Assembly: GCA_049840835.1 (NCBI GenBank)
Contig: JASGJG010000024.1
Coordinates: forward strand, 146,132 to 210,131
From: JANLTX01 sp049840835
Lineage (GTDB): Bacteria; Armatimonadota; Armatimonadia; Armatimonadales; Armatimonadaceae
Length of the DNA: 64,000 nucleotides
Direction: 5' to 3'
Shown here: piece by piece, positions 52,808 through 62,450 of the stretch
Numbering within the stretch: the first letter of the stretch is position 1
Layout of the letters: each line of letters starts with the position of its first letter
Notes under the pieces: model-generated
Told to the model about the DNA's origin: nothing
Database searches by the model: none
Seen by the model: only the letters and a program-made list of their open reading frames with translations
Translations under genes and position numbers: made by a program

Positions 52808-54949
52808 CTACGGAGAGGTTGCTGTCCCCGGCGGCGGAGGAGGCAGTTCGCTCTTCGCGAAGGAAGCCCCATCCTGAGAATAGATGTAGTTATCGCCGTT
52901 CGGCGTATCCTTGCCCATCGGTCCTGGATCATCCAGGGAGTTGCGTGCGCCTACTCGGAAGTAGACACGGTCACCGGAGCGCAGACTCTGGAACTGCTGC
53001 GAGAGATCGTAAGACTCCGTGGTGGTCGGGGTTGAGGCAAACTGCTGGAAGAAGGGTCCGCGCTGTGCCTTGTTACGGAAGCTCGGATCCGACGAGAACT
53101 CAACCACGTACTGATTTGCGCCCTGCACGGTCTGGTAGGTGATCTTGATATCACGCAGATCACGAGTCGGCTGCGTGTTGAACACAGCAGGTCGTGCCAC
53201 CGGAGTAGAAGCTCCGCTAGTCGCCGTGAGATTGCTCTCCTGATAGCGAACCTGGCTCACACCGCTCGTACCACCCGTCGTACCACCTGTAGTACCCGCG
53301 GTAGTGCCACCGATACCACCTGTAGTACCACCACCGATACCACCTGTAGTACCACCACCGATACCACCGCCGATACCGCCACCAATACCACCTGCAGTAG
53401 TACCGCCTGTAGTACCACCGGATTGTGCAGCAGTGCTAGCATTCACTCGGCGGAAGAGAACACCAACTCGGTAGCGGTTGGTAACACCAACCGGCATGGG
53501 AGTTACCGCGACAGTAATGAGCTGTAGCGTATCTGGCACATCAGAAGTACCACTATTTGTGTTTCCACCGGTAGTACCCGTAGTGGTACCTGCAGTCGTC
53601 GTACCAGCGGTTGTGGTACCTGCAGTCGTCGTACCCGCCGTAGTCGTACCGGCAGTGGTTGTGCCTGCAGTGGTTGTACCAGCCGCAGTCCCAGTAGTAT
53701 TCAGACCCTGCGGGCTTCCACTACCAAAGACGATCTGGTTGTAGCTCACATTACCCACAACGGCAGGACCATCGAGGAAGTACCGACGGTTGCGCGGCAC
53801 GACACCGATAATCTGGTCGTTGCGATAGATGTGGTACTCAATGATGTTCGCCTCGGCGACATCCTGAGCTGGCTTCCAGGTAAGTTCTACACGAGCAGCA
53901 CTGGGATCACCAGAAGCAGTTACATCGCCAGCGGCATAGGCACGGGCCGTAACCCCTACGATACCTGCACCGGAGTTGCTAGAGGTCGTGCGGGTAAGGA
54001 ACCCGATCAACATGGCCGCTCCGACGATACCAACCACGGTGCTTAGAATGCTCTTCTGCTTACCACGGCCCGGCTGATAGGACTTTGGATCAGGTAGGGT
54101 AGTTTTATACCAGATACCATCAGTGCCTTTCTTAACATCCGGTGCGGTGAAGACATAGACCACTTTGTCTTCTGGTTTGATACCACGCCCCCAGTCGGTG
54201 ATGGTTGCGATAGAGTCACCTGCCTGAACGGTGGTAACCCGAACGCGGGCAACCTTGTCTTTGCCACGCACCACTACCATCTCAAAACCGGGCTGAATAC
54301 CATCCTGAGAACCGCGGTTAATTTGTACCGAATCGCGGCCACGAACGATAAGAACGGTCGCATCAGGAATGCGGCGCTCGCTCATGGTTTTTACAGCGCT
54401 GTAAGCAGCATCGTTCACGGCCTGATTAATCAGAGCCTCATCGTCAAGCTGCGTTCCAGGAGCTGAAGTGGAGAACCCGGTCTCAATGGCACCATTAATG
54501 AACTCGCCAGAAGCAATATCCACTAGGCGCACGGAAAGGAGCACTTTAGCACGACGTGGATTCTCCTGGAAGGAGACACTATTAATATCTCCCATCAGGG
54601 CAAAGTCCACTGCCATGGCATTACCCAGGCGCTGTACTCCATTGGCCGACAGCGGCAGAGTGAGTCCCTGCTCTTGAAGTGCCTGGGTAACTTCGGAGCG
54701 CGGGCGCACATCGTACTGCCCCGAGCGCGACAGTTCCAGAGCCACCGCATCCGTTGCGTTTCGCCCAAGAATACTGCTTGCCCGAACATTGGGCAGCACA
54801 TCAAAATCCAGTGCGATGACCGACTTCAGACGGCTCAGCTGCGCGCGCGCCGGGCGCGGTGCGGCCAGCACGAGCATGGGAATGATCAGCGATAGCAGTA
54901 AACTACTGCGTAGCCGGTCTCCCATTTTCGCTAGCATCCAGTGTCTCAA
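52808..54949 (-). CDS. CsgG-like domain protein with fibronectin-type and Gly/Thr repeat regions
   Basis: About 713 residues. The TTG at 54949 is favoured by GGAGG 8 bases upstream; ATGs at 54937 and 54925 are alternatives. Signal peptide (LLLSLIIPMLVLAAPRPARA), then a CsgG-like domain (VIALDFDVLPNVRASSILGR, AMAVDFALMGDINSVSFQEN), a domain with repeated beta strands, a membrane helix (ILSTVVGIVGAAMLIGFLTR), and fibronectin III-like strands (ARVELTWKPAQDVAEANIIE). Two low-complexity tracts, (AGTTT)n and (GIGGG)n, interrupt the C-terminal part. CsgG proteins form outer-membrane export pores; here its place among giant secreted proteins suggests a transport or assembly role, unproven. Confidence 0.68.
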   Translation of the reverse strand: MRHWMLAKMGDRLRSSLLLSLIIPMLVLAAPRPARAQLSRLKSVIALDFDVLPNVRASSILGRNATDAVALELSRSGQYDVRPRSEVTQALQEQGLTLPLSANGVQRLGNAMAVDFALMGDINSVSFQENPRRAKVLLSVRLVDIASGEFINGAIETGFSTSAPGTQLDDEALINQAVNDAAYSAVKTMSERRIPDATVLIVRGRDSVQINRGSQDGIQPGFEMVVVRGKDKVARVRVTTVQAGDSIATITDWGRGIKPEDKVVYVFTAPDVKKGTDGIWYKTTLPDPKSYQPGRGKQKSILSTVVGIVGAAMLIGFLTRTTSSNSGAGIVGVTARAYAAGDVTASGDPSAARVELTWKPAQDVAEANIIEYHIYRNDQIIGVVPRNRRYFLDGPAVVGNVSYNQIVFGSGSPQGLNTTGTAAGTTTAGTTTAGTTTAGTTTAGTTTAGTTTAGTTTGTTGGNTNSGTSDVPDTLQLITVAVTPMPVGVTNRYRVGVLFRRVNASTAAQSGGTTGGTTAGGIGGGIGGGIGGGTTGGIGGGTTGGIGGTTAGTTGGTTGGTSGVSQVRYQESNLTATSGASTPVARPAVFNTQPTRDLRDIKITYQTVQGANQYVVEFSSDPSFRNKAQRGPFFQQFASTPTTTESYDLSQQFQSLRSGDRVYFRVGARNSLDDPGPMGKDTPNGDNYIYSQDGASFAKSELPPPPPGTATSP
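53270..53422 (-). repeat. Gly-rich (GIGGG/TTGG) coding repeat
   Basis: Degenerate 15-bp units encoding GIGGG and TTGG blocks within the CsgG-like protein. The unit pattern (CCACCGATACCACC-type on the plus strand) recurs many times with few changes, marking a slippage-prone tract. Confidence 0.75.
53578..53688 (-). repeat. Seven-copy 15-bp coding repeat (AGTTT)n
   Basis: Seven imperfect 15-bp units encode Ala-Gly-Thr-Thr-Thr in the same protein. Units differ mainly at third codon positions (GTACCTGCA, GTACCAGCG, GTACCCGCC and so on on the plus strand), so the amino-acid repeat is more conserved than the DNA. Confidence 0.75.
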
Positions 54950-55077
54950 CGCGATATTCCTCCGTACCACGATCATTGCAGAGCAGCTCGCTTTCTCTCC
55001 TCTGCGATCACGACATCCTCAAGATTTGAACTTCCGTCGGCCTCAGCGACAGACCGTACATTCGACGCATTTTCTAT

Positions 55078-55112
55078 CATTCCCTTCCAGAGAATTTCTC
55101 TGGAAGGGAATG
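55078..55112 (-). terminator. Hairpin after the 2,121-residue protein gene
   Basis: CATTCCCTTCCAGAGA (55078-55093) pairs perfectly over 16 bp with TCTCTGGAAGGGAATG (55097-55112) across a 3-base loop, 8 bases past the stop at 55121. No T run follows in transcript direction. Confidence 0.65.
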
Positions 55113-55120
55113 TTCTTTAC

Positions 55121-58100
55121 TTAGCGCACTTTGGTCAGCGGCAGGTTCGCTCGAACAACGACCCCTTCACTATCCCGCGCCGATATGGTTACCACATAGG
55201 GGCCTGCCGGTAAAGCCGATCCCTGAGCGGTCCGTCCGTCCCAGAAGACGCCAGACTCACCGCCTGCCGTCGCTCGGGTCTCCAGCTTTCGCAGGGTGCG
55301 CCCTGTGAGAGTCTGAATCTCGACCTGAACATCGGCCTCCTGGGTTGCGGTAAATGCGAATCGGTAGCCCGAGTTCGCTCCACGAGTTCCGCCAACGTTT
55401 ACCACACGCGTTCCGATGATCGCCAGTGGTGCAGTACGCGCCGGGCCAACTTCCACACGGAACTTTCGAGTAGCTCCCTGGGTTGCATTGAACCGGTAGG
55501 TCGCTGCAGATCGCAGGCTGGTCCGCTTGCCCGTGGCTACATCTACCAGCACAGGCTGGATTCCACGCGGCAGGCGATTGATGTTCGGCCAGTAGAGCGT
55601 CACCTCGCCATCACGCGGAGCCTGCACGGAAACATCCCAGCTCTTCTTGCCACCCGGTGCACGAATCTGATCAGCGAACGCGGCGGCTCGGCTATTCTCA
55701 TCCGTGCCATCGATGCTCAGACTCACTGCAGGAACCTGGGATAGCATCGGCGGCTTCTGGTTGTCGTAGTTGTTGTCGTAGCCATCACGGGCATCACGAG
55801 CCACACCCACGCTGTTATCCGTATCCAGCAGGTTGCCCTGACGGGCCGCCAGCTGAAGTCGCCAGTCAGTGACATCACGGCTGGTGATCTGCCGTGGCGT
55901 AATCGCCTCCGCATCCGCCCGAGTCAGAGTCTTGGCAGGCAGGTTTCGGGTTACCGCACGTCCCGTCGGATAGGTAAAGACAAGCTTCAGTGGACGAGTC
56001 GTGACATTGCGGAACCAATAACCAAGCCATGGCTTGATAGTAGTGGTCTGAATGTACTGACCACCATTCTCGGACCCGGTATACCCGAAGGCCGTGGACT
56101 TCACCAAACCATCTCGCACAGCCTGTGCCATGGAGACGGGTGCTCCTGTACCATCCTGCACCTGAACATCCGTGTTGATGTCTAGATCCGGAGCGGGCTG
56201 GCTCGGATTAGTAGGATTCGCAAACGGGTGACCAATCAGGTTCCAACCCGGCGCCAGGTTGAGCGTGAAGGACGAGCTAGATACCGTATTACCGATACGA
56301 GCGACAGTAGCGACTTCGCCGAAGCGGACGAAGTACCCCTTGCCGACCACGATCGGAATGTTGTTGCCCTTCTTGTACTCAACACCGGTCCAGTCAGCCA
56401 CGTTGAACTGGCTGAAGATAGCTGTGTCCGTACCATCCACTACACCGTCACCATTGTTGTCCTGACCAGCGGCCAAGCTGAAGATGGTGTAGGGCTGCTC
56501 TGGAGTGAATCCAGGAATTCCGCTGTAGTCGAACGGCACAGAGAGAAGCTGGATACCGGCACCATAGATACGCGGCGGCTCCATCCGTACGCTCGTCCCA
56601 ATACGAGTGATGTTGTTACTGGTTACCGTGATCCGGACTTGAACCGGGTTACTCACCAGGCCATCCTTTTCGTAGGTCACCACATAGTCACCAATCGGCA
56701 CTGTGGGAACAGGGAAGTCGAAGTTATACGTGAAGTTCGTGCTGTCGACCTGCGCAGGCACGGTAGAAACCACCTGAGCCGTCGGCGTAGTCTCCGTGGT
56801 GCCATCAGGCTTCACGAAGAACAGCTTGACCGTAACTCCGGCCAGAGGTCCACCAGTCGCCTTGTTAATCAGGCCACGGACGCCGCCTCCCGGCACCTTC
56901 GTGAGAAGAATGTCAGGAATGGTAACCGTGCCGGTACCTCCAATGGTCTGTTGAACCGTAACTGTGTTGTAACCTCGCGCCGTGGCAGCGATGTTGTAGT
57001 TACCCGCCGGAATATCCAGACTCTGCGGTGTGGCGACCGTCTGGAGGTTATATCGACCATCACTGCCAGTTACGCCTGTCGCTACAACCGTCCCTGTTGC
57101 GGTATCGGTAGCAGCGACATCTGCTCCAGCAATTGGCTGGTTGTTTGCGGAATCCAACACACGGCCTGTGATTCGCTGCGAACCACCCTGGAGCTTGAAG
57201 TCAATCTGGGAAGCAACTCCCTCCTGAATCCTCAAGCGGACGCCAGTACCCGTAGTCGCTGGCACTATAACAGCACCAGCTCCCAGAGTTACGCCATCCT
57301 GCGGATTAGAAGTGATATGCAGGCTGCCATAGATGTTGTTGTAGAGCGGGTTATCGATCTCATTACCAGACTCATCTAGAGTTTTAGGCCAGTTGACGTA
57401 AACATCGTACTCACCAATCAACAGATCAGGGAAGGTATAGGCTCCTGCCGGTGTAATCGGAGTCGATGGCTGAGTGATTGCGTTGAAGGCAACCAGCTTA
57501 CCATCAGGATTCAGACGACGGAGCTGAACCTCAACACCTACCAGTCCGTTTCCAGCGGTATCCGTCACACCACCGTTGCGAACACCAGGGGTAACAGGGA
57601 TACTTATCAGCTTTCCAGGCGCAGCGCGCTTGAGCTTCAAGTTGATCCGCCCAATGGCGCCACCCTGAGTGACGATGAACTGTACCTGCTGGGTATAGAA
57701 GCCCGGTGAGTACCCATACACAAAGTACAGGTCGGGATCCAGACCAACGATGGTAAAGTTGCCACCACCATCGGTAATGGCCGTGCCCGCAGCCTTCTGC
57801 GAAGGATCGTCCACACCACGAATGGCTCGTACCAGCGCACCTGCAACAGCCGACCCCTGCTCGTCGATAAGCTTACCAGAGATGGTAGACGTTCGAAGCG
57901 AGCCAGTGACGTTGCCCATGATCTCTGCTCGGCGACCACGGTTTGCGATCAGCAGAGGTTGGCCCGTTCCTGGAGGAGTCCAGGTATACCACTCGTTCCC
58001 AAGACTCTCGAAGCCAACCGGGAAGAAGACGGTCGTGCCACCACCTGTAAAATCCGTACGAATCAGCTGAGACGGGCCATAGGTGAACTCAGAGCCGGTT

Positions 58101-61100
58101 CGTCCGCCGGTGAGAGATCCCAGGCCACTATTGTCTATGTAGCTGAAGCCAGGGTCAGAAGTCGCGGCACCATCTGCCTGCACGTTACCTTCCTCACCAG
58201 CCAGCGGGAATCGCTTGGAAACGCGAATGTTTCCGCTGCTCGGCGGGTTGTATGGCGCCGTATTTCCGGTAAAGCCACCGTAGGCACGCTGAGCGCTAAA
58301 GCTACCGTCTGCACGAACGAATGGGTCGCGAGTAATCTGCGAAACACGAGCGGTACCGATACCCAGAGGCTGAGCACCGAATGTACCGTTGGTGTAGTCA
58401 CGCACGAACTGTGCGTTCAGAGTACCCGTATAGAAGCTATTATTCTGCGCTCCATTTCCCGATAGGGCGAAACCGATATCGTTACCGGAGACAAACAGGC
58501 GACCACCATTTGTTACATAGCGTGCTAGGCGCTGCTGCGTGGTCAGGTCAGTAATGCTACCCGAGCCAACGAAGCTCAGGCCAGAGAAGGGCGATGCCCA
58601 GACCACAAGTCGGTTGACCACAGTGACATCACGCGGCGAAGTCTCACCGCTGGGCACGTCTGCAGGGGCAATCGTCTTACGCGGCAGATAAGAATCCAGC
58701 ACGATGTCCGGCACCGGGCCGCGGCTGAGCGTACGCCAGATGCTATATCGGCCCGTTACGGGCAGAGCATACTGAACATTGTTCAGCTGACCGGGGAGCG
58801 ATGGCTCGAGATCGATGGTCTCATCGGCATACGATGCCACACCTAGCGGGTTAGGAACAGAGGGGTTGGATACCAATCCACTGTTGAAGTCCAGGCGGGT
58901 GAAACCATTCGGGCTAGTTCCAAGCTGCGGCGTAACCACAAAGGGTCCCCAGGCAGCCCATCGACGGGGCACCTGAGGTGCCGTTGTTGTTCCAGGCGGT
59001 GCCGGTGCTACTGCACCAGAAAAACTACCAGAGCTGGGGAATGGTCCGCGCTCACCAGGATACCGAGAAGGATCCGGGTCCGTGTAGTAAGACTCCGCAC
59101 CGAAGCTGTTATTGGCGAAGTTCGGCACTCCACTTGCAGTACGTGCAGAGGCGTCTCCTCCAAAGCGGGAGTTGTAGAACTTCTGCCCCAGAGTGTTATC
59201 AGAGACAAACAGAACATCCTGCTCACGTGGATTGAAGCCAACTGCAGTAGAGAAACCCCAGATGTTATCGTAGATAATCCAGTTGCTCTGCTGAGTCGTA
59301 TCAAACGGGTTTACCGCTTTATCGTAGAGAATAACATCCACATACCAGTCAGATGGATCTGTGGGCAGTACAACGCTGGCACCATACAGCACACCCCCCT
59401 GACCATCCGCAGGCTGGTTCGGCAGTCGGCTCAGTTTAACCCAGCAGTCAGGTTGGCCATGTGCTGCATCAATCGGTGGGAAATTGCTTCCAGTGAAGGC
59501 ATTCGTATCAAAGAATCCAGCATCATAGATCTCACCACCATTCTCACTCAAGAAATGGCTGTGGTAATTCCCACTACGGTCTACGACCTGAGCTTCGTAC
59601 TCGGTACCCACCTGATTCAGTAGCGGTGCGCCACTGACAGCAGGTACTCCTTCCGGAATATTGGCAAAGATGAGCGACTGCCACCCTCCCCCTGGAACCG
59701 CTTCATTAAAGGCATAGGGGCCTCCGCCATCCAGGAATGTGGTGTACTCTTTGTGCTCTGAAGGATTTCCGCTCCCCTGAGTCTGCGACTGGAAGAGAGA
59801 GTTCGGATTCTTGAACTGAATATAAGCGGCGCCACCGGCAGGATCATCGTCCGCCCGCAGACCCGCTTCACGATCCTCAATTCGAACCGTAAAGAAGGCT
59901 GTTGCACCAGGAACCAGGCCATCCTCACGAGTACGAACCGACTGGCTTGCATTGTAGGTGCTACCCAGGTTGATATGAACGATCTCCCCAGTCACAGCAT
60001 TCGTGTTGTAGCGAATTAACGAAGGGGCGTTCAGGTCAAGTAGAGAAGCGACATAAACATCGTTCTGCGAAGGCGTTCCTGTGAACCCTTCACCAAAGTT
60101 GTTTGTGCGCAGACCACCGGTTCGATCCGACTGGAATCCCATTTTCACCAGGTTGATGAAGGGAGACCAGGTCGGATACTCATCATCATAGATGTTGCCC
60201 GGATCACTGGAGTCCAGCTTTACGGCCAGCGATGCTGAGCTCTCGGAAAGAAGCGAATTTCCACGGTCACCAGATATCTGAACCATATAGATATCCTTCT
60301 GACCTGTAGAGCCTACTCCGAATACGCCACCTGTCAGAATACGATCACTGGCAAAAGATAACCATAGATTCGTTCCTGCAGCATTAGTATAGGGATTCTG
60401 GCGAGTACCAGACCAGGCAGGCTGCACGTTGTTAACGGCAGGTGCTCCTGTATAGCGGTTCGTGAACTGCTGTACCGCCCCACCATTCACCGGCATCAAG
60501 AAGATGTTCCGAGTGGAGCCGGTGCCAGTTGCGATAGCGGGGCTGCCGCTATAGGAAGTTCCACTTATTGTAGCGGTAGCATTGGAGTCAAAGGCCAGAG
60601 TCCGACCATCAGGGGAAACAGATGGGTTTTCCTCGCTCGCCGGTCCATCTGTCAATCGAGTGAACTGGAAGGAAAGTAGATTGACCTTGAACAGGTGGTA
60701 AGAGGGATCCCCCTGCAGAACAGCTGGAAAGATAAGCTCCAGAGTTCCGGTCCAGGCAGGTCGACCTACCTTCAAGAAGGCCTTACCTTCAAAGGCTCGA
60801 CCTTCTGTGATAGCCAGAACGTTGGAAGGACCACCGGGACCGGGATCGATCGTCTGATTGACCGCAGGAACTAGAGCCACATAGAGCTGAGTATTCCCAG
60901 AACCGGCAGCGCCTTTGGCGTAGGCAACGCGTACACCGCCGCCATCGACTACCGGAAAGAAGTGATCCTGACCAGACTCATTCGTCATGGCCGACGAAAT
61001 ACCGTTTCCGGGGAGGGTGCCATTATTCACAGCGCCAGCCGCTACACGAAATAGCTGATAGCCGCTTGCAGATCCATCAGTAGGCTTGCCGGAGTACATC

Positions 61101-61486
61101 AGGTACTGCTCATCGGCAGTCCAGAAGGGGTGTAGTTGATCAGCAGTTGGCGTCGGTGTCAGGTCAACAACCTGTTCGTTAACATTGACCCCGTTCGTTC
61201 CACCGACCTGGATACGAGTTACCTTCTTCGTTTTATTGTCGCGCTGTATCTTCGTCTTCCCAGACGCGAAAACACGCCGGGTTATATCCGAAGGAATAAA
61301 CCGGGCGTCTCCCAGACCGGGGTAGCGCTTCAGCGGCACGGCATTTGCGCCAATTTGTTGACGCAAGTTACGTTGTTCTAACGTAGTATTGGGACTACGC
61401 TGCGCTGAGGTAGAACCAGCTAGTCCCGCTACAGCAACTAAGAACATCGCCAGTGCGGCAAAGCGCCGCGTTTTAGGCACGAACAT
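55121..61486 (-). CDS. Giant secreted protein: TolB-like propeller, carboxypeptidase-regulatory repeats, FlgD-like end
   Basis: About 2,121 residues from ATG 61486 (VPKTRRFAALAMFLVAVAGL, signal peptide). The N-terminal 500 residues hold PD40/TolB-type propeller blades (PSVSPDGRTLAFDSNAT, LHPFWTADEQYLMYSGKP). The middle has a long beta-rich region. From about residue 1,250 several carboxypeptidase-regulatory-like domains follow (ISGKLIDEQGSAVAGALVRA, ITGRVLDSANNQPIAGADVA). The end has the shared module (LAPGWNLIGHPFANP, KKSWDVSVQAPRDGEVTLYW) and a FlgD-like domain (GSALPAGPYVVTISARDSEG). Probably an outer-surface scaffold or adhesin. The 260-base leader to the next gene contains a GNRA-loop hairpin at 61588-61608. 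Confidence 0.78.
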   Translation of the reverse strand: MFVPKTRRFAALAMFLVAVAGLAGSTSAQRSPNTTLEQRNLRQQIGANAVPLKRYPGLGDARFIPSDITRRVFASGKTKIQRDNKTKKVTRIQVGGTNGVNVNEQVVDLTPTPTADQLHPFWTADEQYLMYSGKPTDGSASGYQLFRVAAGAVNNGTLPGNGISSAMTNESGQDHFFPVVDGGGVRVAYAKGAAGSGNTQLYVALVPAVNQTIDPGPGGPSNVLAITEGRAFEGKAFLKVGRPAWTGTLELIFPAVLQGDPSYHLFKVNLLSFQFTRLTDGPASEENPSVSPDGRTLAFDSNATATISGTSYSGSPAIATGTGSTRNIFLMPVNGGAVQQFTNRYTGAPAVNNVQPAWSGTRQNPYTNAAGTNLWLSFASDRILTGGVFGVGSTGQKDIYMVQISGDRGNSLLSESSASLAVKLDSSDPGNIYDDEYPTWSPFINLVKMGFQSDRTGGLRTNNFGEGFTGTPSQNDVYVASLLDLNAPSLIRYNTNAVTGEIVHINLGSTYNASQSVRTREDGLVPGATAFFTVRIEDREAGLRADDDPAGGAAYIQFKNPNSLFQSQTQGSGNPSEHKEYTTFLDGGGPYAFNEAVPGGGWQSLIFANIPEGVPAVSGAPLLNQVGTEYEAQVVDRSGNYHSHFLSENGGEIYDAGFFDTNAFTGSNFPPIDAAHGQPDCWVKLSRLPNQPADGQGGVLYGASVVLPTDPSDWYVDVILYDKAVNPFDTTQQSNWIIYDNIWGFSTAVGFNPREQDVLFVSDNTLGQKFYNSRFGGDASARTASGVPNFANNSFGAESYYTDPDPSRYPGERGPFPSSGSFSGAVAPAPPGTTTAPQVPRRWAAWGPFVVTPQLGTSPNGFTRLDFNSGLVSNPSVPNPLGVASYADETIDLEPSLPGQLNNVQYALPVTGRYSIWRTLSRGPVPDIVLDSYLPRKTIAPADVPSGETSPRDVTVVNRLVVWASPFSGLSFVGSGSITDLTTQQRLARYVTNGGRLFVSGNDIGFALSGNGAQNNSFYTGTLNAQFVRDYTNGTFGAQPLGIGTARVSQITRDPFVRADGSFSAQRAYGGFTGNTAPYNPPSSGNIRVSKRFPLAGEEGNVQADGAATSDPGFSYIDNSGLGSLTGGRTGSEFTYGPSQLIRTDFTGGGTTVFFPVGFESLGNEWYTWTPPGTGQPLLIANRGRRAEIMGNVTGSLRTSTISGKLIDEQGSAVAGALVRAIRGVDDPSQKAAGTAITDGGGNFTIVGLDPDLYFVYGYSPGFYTQQVQFIVTQGGAIGRINLKLKRAAPGKLISIPVTPGVRNGGVTDTAGNGLVGVEVQLRRLNPDGKLVAFNAITQPSTPITPAGAYTFPDLLIGEYDVYVNWPKTLDESGNEIDNPLYNNIYGSLHITSNPQDGVTLGAGAVIVPATTGTGVRLRIQEGVASQIDFKLQGGSQRITGRVLDSANNQPIAGADVAATDTATGTVVATGVTGSDGRYNLQTVATPQSLDIPAGNYNIAATARGYNTVTVQQTIGGTGTVTIPDILLTKVPGGGVRGLINKATGGPLAGVTVKLFFVKPDGTTETTPTAQVVSTVPAQVDSTNFTYNFDFPVPTVPIGDYVVTYEKDGLVSNPVQVRITVTSNNITRIGTSVRMEPPRIYGAGIQLLSVPFDYSGIPGFTPEQPYTIFSLAAGQDNNGDGVVDGTDTAIFSQFNVADWTGVEYKKGNNIPIVVGKGYFVRFGEVATVARIGNTVSSSSFTLNLAPGWNLIGHPFANPTNPSQPAPDLDINTDVQVQDGTGAPVSMAQAVRDGLVKSTAFGYTGSENGGQYIQTTTIKPWLGYWFRNVTTRPLKLVFTYPTGRAVTRNLPAKTLTRADAEAITPRQITSRDVTDWRLQLAARQGNLLDTDNSVGVARDARDGYDNNYDNQKPPMLSQVPAVSLSIDGTDENSRAAAFADQIRAPGGKKSWDVSVQAPRDGEVTLYWPNINRLPRGIQPVLVDVATGKRTSLRSAATYRFNATQGATRKFRVEVGPARTAPLAIIGTRVVNVGGTRGANSGYRFAFTATQEADVQVEIQTLTGRTLRKLETRATAGGESGVFWDGRTAQGSALPAGPYVVTISARDSEGVVVRANLPLTKVR

Positions 61487-61587
61487 CAAAGTGGGGTCAA
61501 CCTCCTCGACCATCCCACGCTGGTTTTCTTGTGTAGCATTTCTGCCACCCCAGGCCGTGGGTCGCAACCAACAGACATCCTGAAGCA

Positions 61588-61608
61588 GAGGGACCTTGCG
61601 GTTCCCTC
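61588..61608 (-). other. GNRA-tetraloop hairpin in the leader of the giant gene
   Basis: On the minus strand GAGGGAACC-GCAA-GGTCCCTC folds with one bulged A and a GCAA tetraloop, about 100 bases upstream of the giant gene's start. It does not match a riboswitch consensus I could recall. Confidence 0.35.
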
Positions 61609-61746
61609 GTGCTGACGTTTCTTGCTCCGACGCATCGCAGCGCCAGACAATTCTGCATCCCTGAACTTTCAGAAATCGAGCCATGTATTGTTTCGCGCCC
61701 CTCGCCAAACACACAGGAACGGGCGATTATAACACGACGCCAAGAG

Positions 61747-62259
61747 TTAGAGCAAGACAGCATTCTGCCCCGCCTCATTCTCCTTCGCCATGTCATCCTC
61801 CTCCCAGGATGCCCATGTTTTTCTTTCCAGACCTCTATATTCTCGCCAGACATCAGGCGCCGCTTCTGGAACTTGCTCCACAGCCCCTATCGGACATGGT
61901 AACCAATGCGTATGCCCAAACAGTCTGCATACAGTCGGACGAGCCGGATAGACAGAGCACTCTTCGCGCTCTAGGTCGCGGTACCGACAGTACGTCACGG
62001 TTGCTTCGAATTCCTCCGCACCTGGCCAGGGCTGGGTCTTTTTTTGTTCCCGCACTCGCCGTACTTCCTCAGAGGGCTGTGTTGCCAGGTAGATTTTTAC
62101 CGCTTCCCATTCCTGGCGAGTGACCTCGAACCCATCAATACAGCGCCCCCCACAGCCGTCGCAACCGTCACATACCGCTAAATCCATCTCTGCCGTGAGT
62201 TCCTTACGACGCTCTAGAAAACGTTTCCAGGTGTCTTCTCCGGTGAGTGGCAGCGACAT
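61747..62259 (-). CDS. YkgJ-type cysteine cluster protein
   Basis: 170 residues. An N-terminal cysteine cluster (CDGCDGCGGRC), a mid Cys (TVTYCRYRDLEREECSVYPA) and RPTVCRLFGHTHWLPCP match the YkgJ/zinc- or iron-chelating family, in which eight Cys bind metal. No membrane or signal segment, so cytoplasmic. It is the first gene on the minus strand upstream of the giant gene, 260 bases away. Role in the cell unknown. Confidence 0.75.
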   Translation of the reverse strand: MSLPLTGEDTWKRFLERRKELTAEMDLAVCDGCDGCGGRCIDGFEVTRQEWEAVKIYLATQPSEEVRRVREQKKTQPWPGAEEFEATVTYCRYRDLEREECSVYPARPTVCRLFGHTHWLPCPIGAVEQVPEAAPDVWREYRGLERKTWASWEEDDMAKENEAGQNAVLL

Positions 62260-62364
62260 TGGCCCATTGTAACACGCCGTCTCTCCTCTCTGAGAGTCAG
62301 GGTTTGTGCCGCGTTAGACCCCCTACAAAAGCATTGCCTTCAAAAGAATTTTGCATTAACAATG

Positions 62365-62389
62365 TGGAAAATTACCAGTCGATTTTCCA
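62365..62389. promoter_or_regulatory. Inverted repeat, possible operator
   Basis: TGGAAAAT (62365-62372) and ATTTTCCA (62382-62389) form a perfect 8-bp inverted repeat with a 9-bp spacer in the gap between the YkgJ gene and the downstream minus-strand gene. No regulator is assigned. The rest of 62260-62450 shows nothing more. Confidence 0.25.
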
Positions 62390-62450
62390 ACGGTTTGCAG
62401 GAGGAAAACATAACACTATGATGGTCTTACAGGCTCACGCTCAAGTAGCT

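Noticed and set aside
53270..53690. Tandem repeats as a CRISPR array
   Set aside because: Units are 15 bp, contiguous, in frame and coding, without spacers.
56228..57379. 383-codon plus-strand frame opposite the giant surface protein
   Set aside because: Antisense to a well-supported domain-rich protein; product has no coherent domain and is rich in Arg, Val and Thr as expected of a shadow.
61488..61700. Leader of the giant gene as a cyclic-di-GMP or guanidine riboswitch
   Set aside because: A GNRA hairpin is present but the conserved core sequences of those classes are absent by eye.
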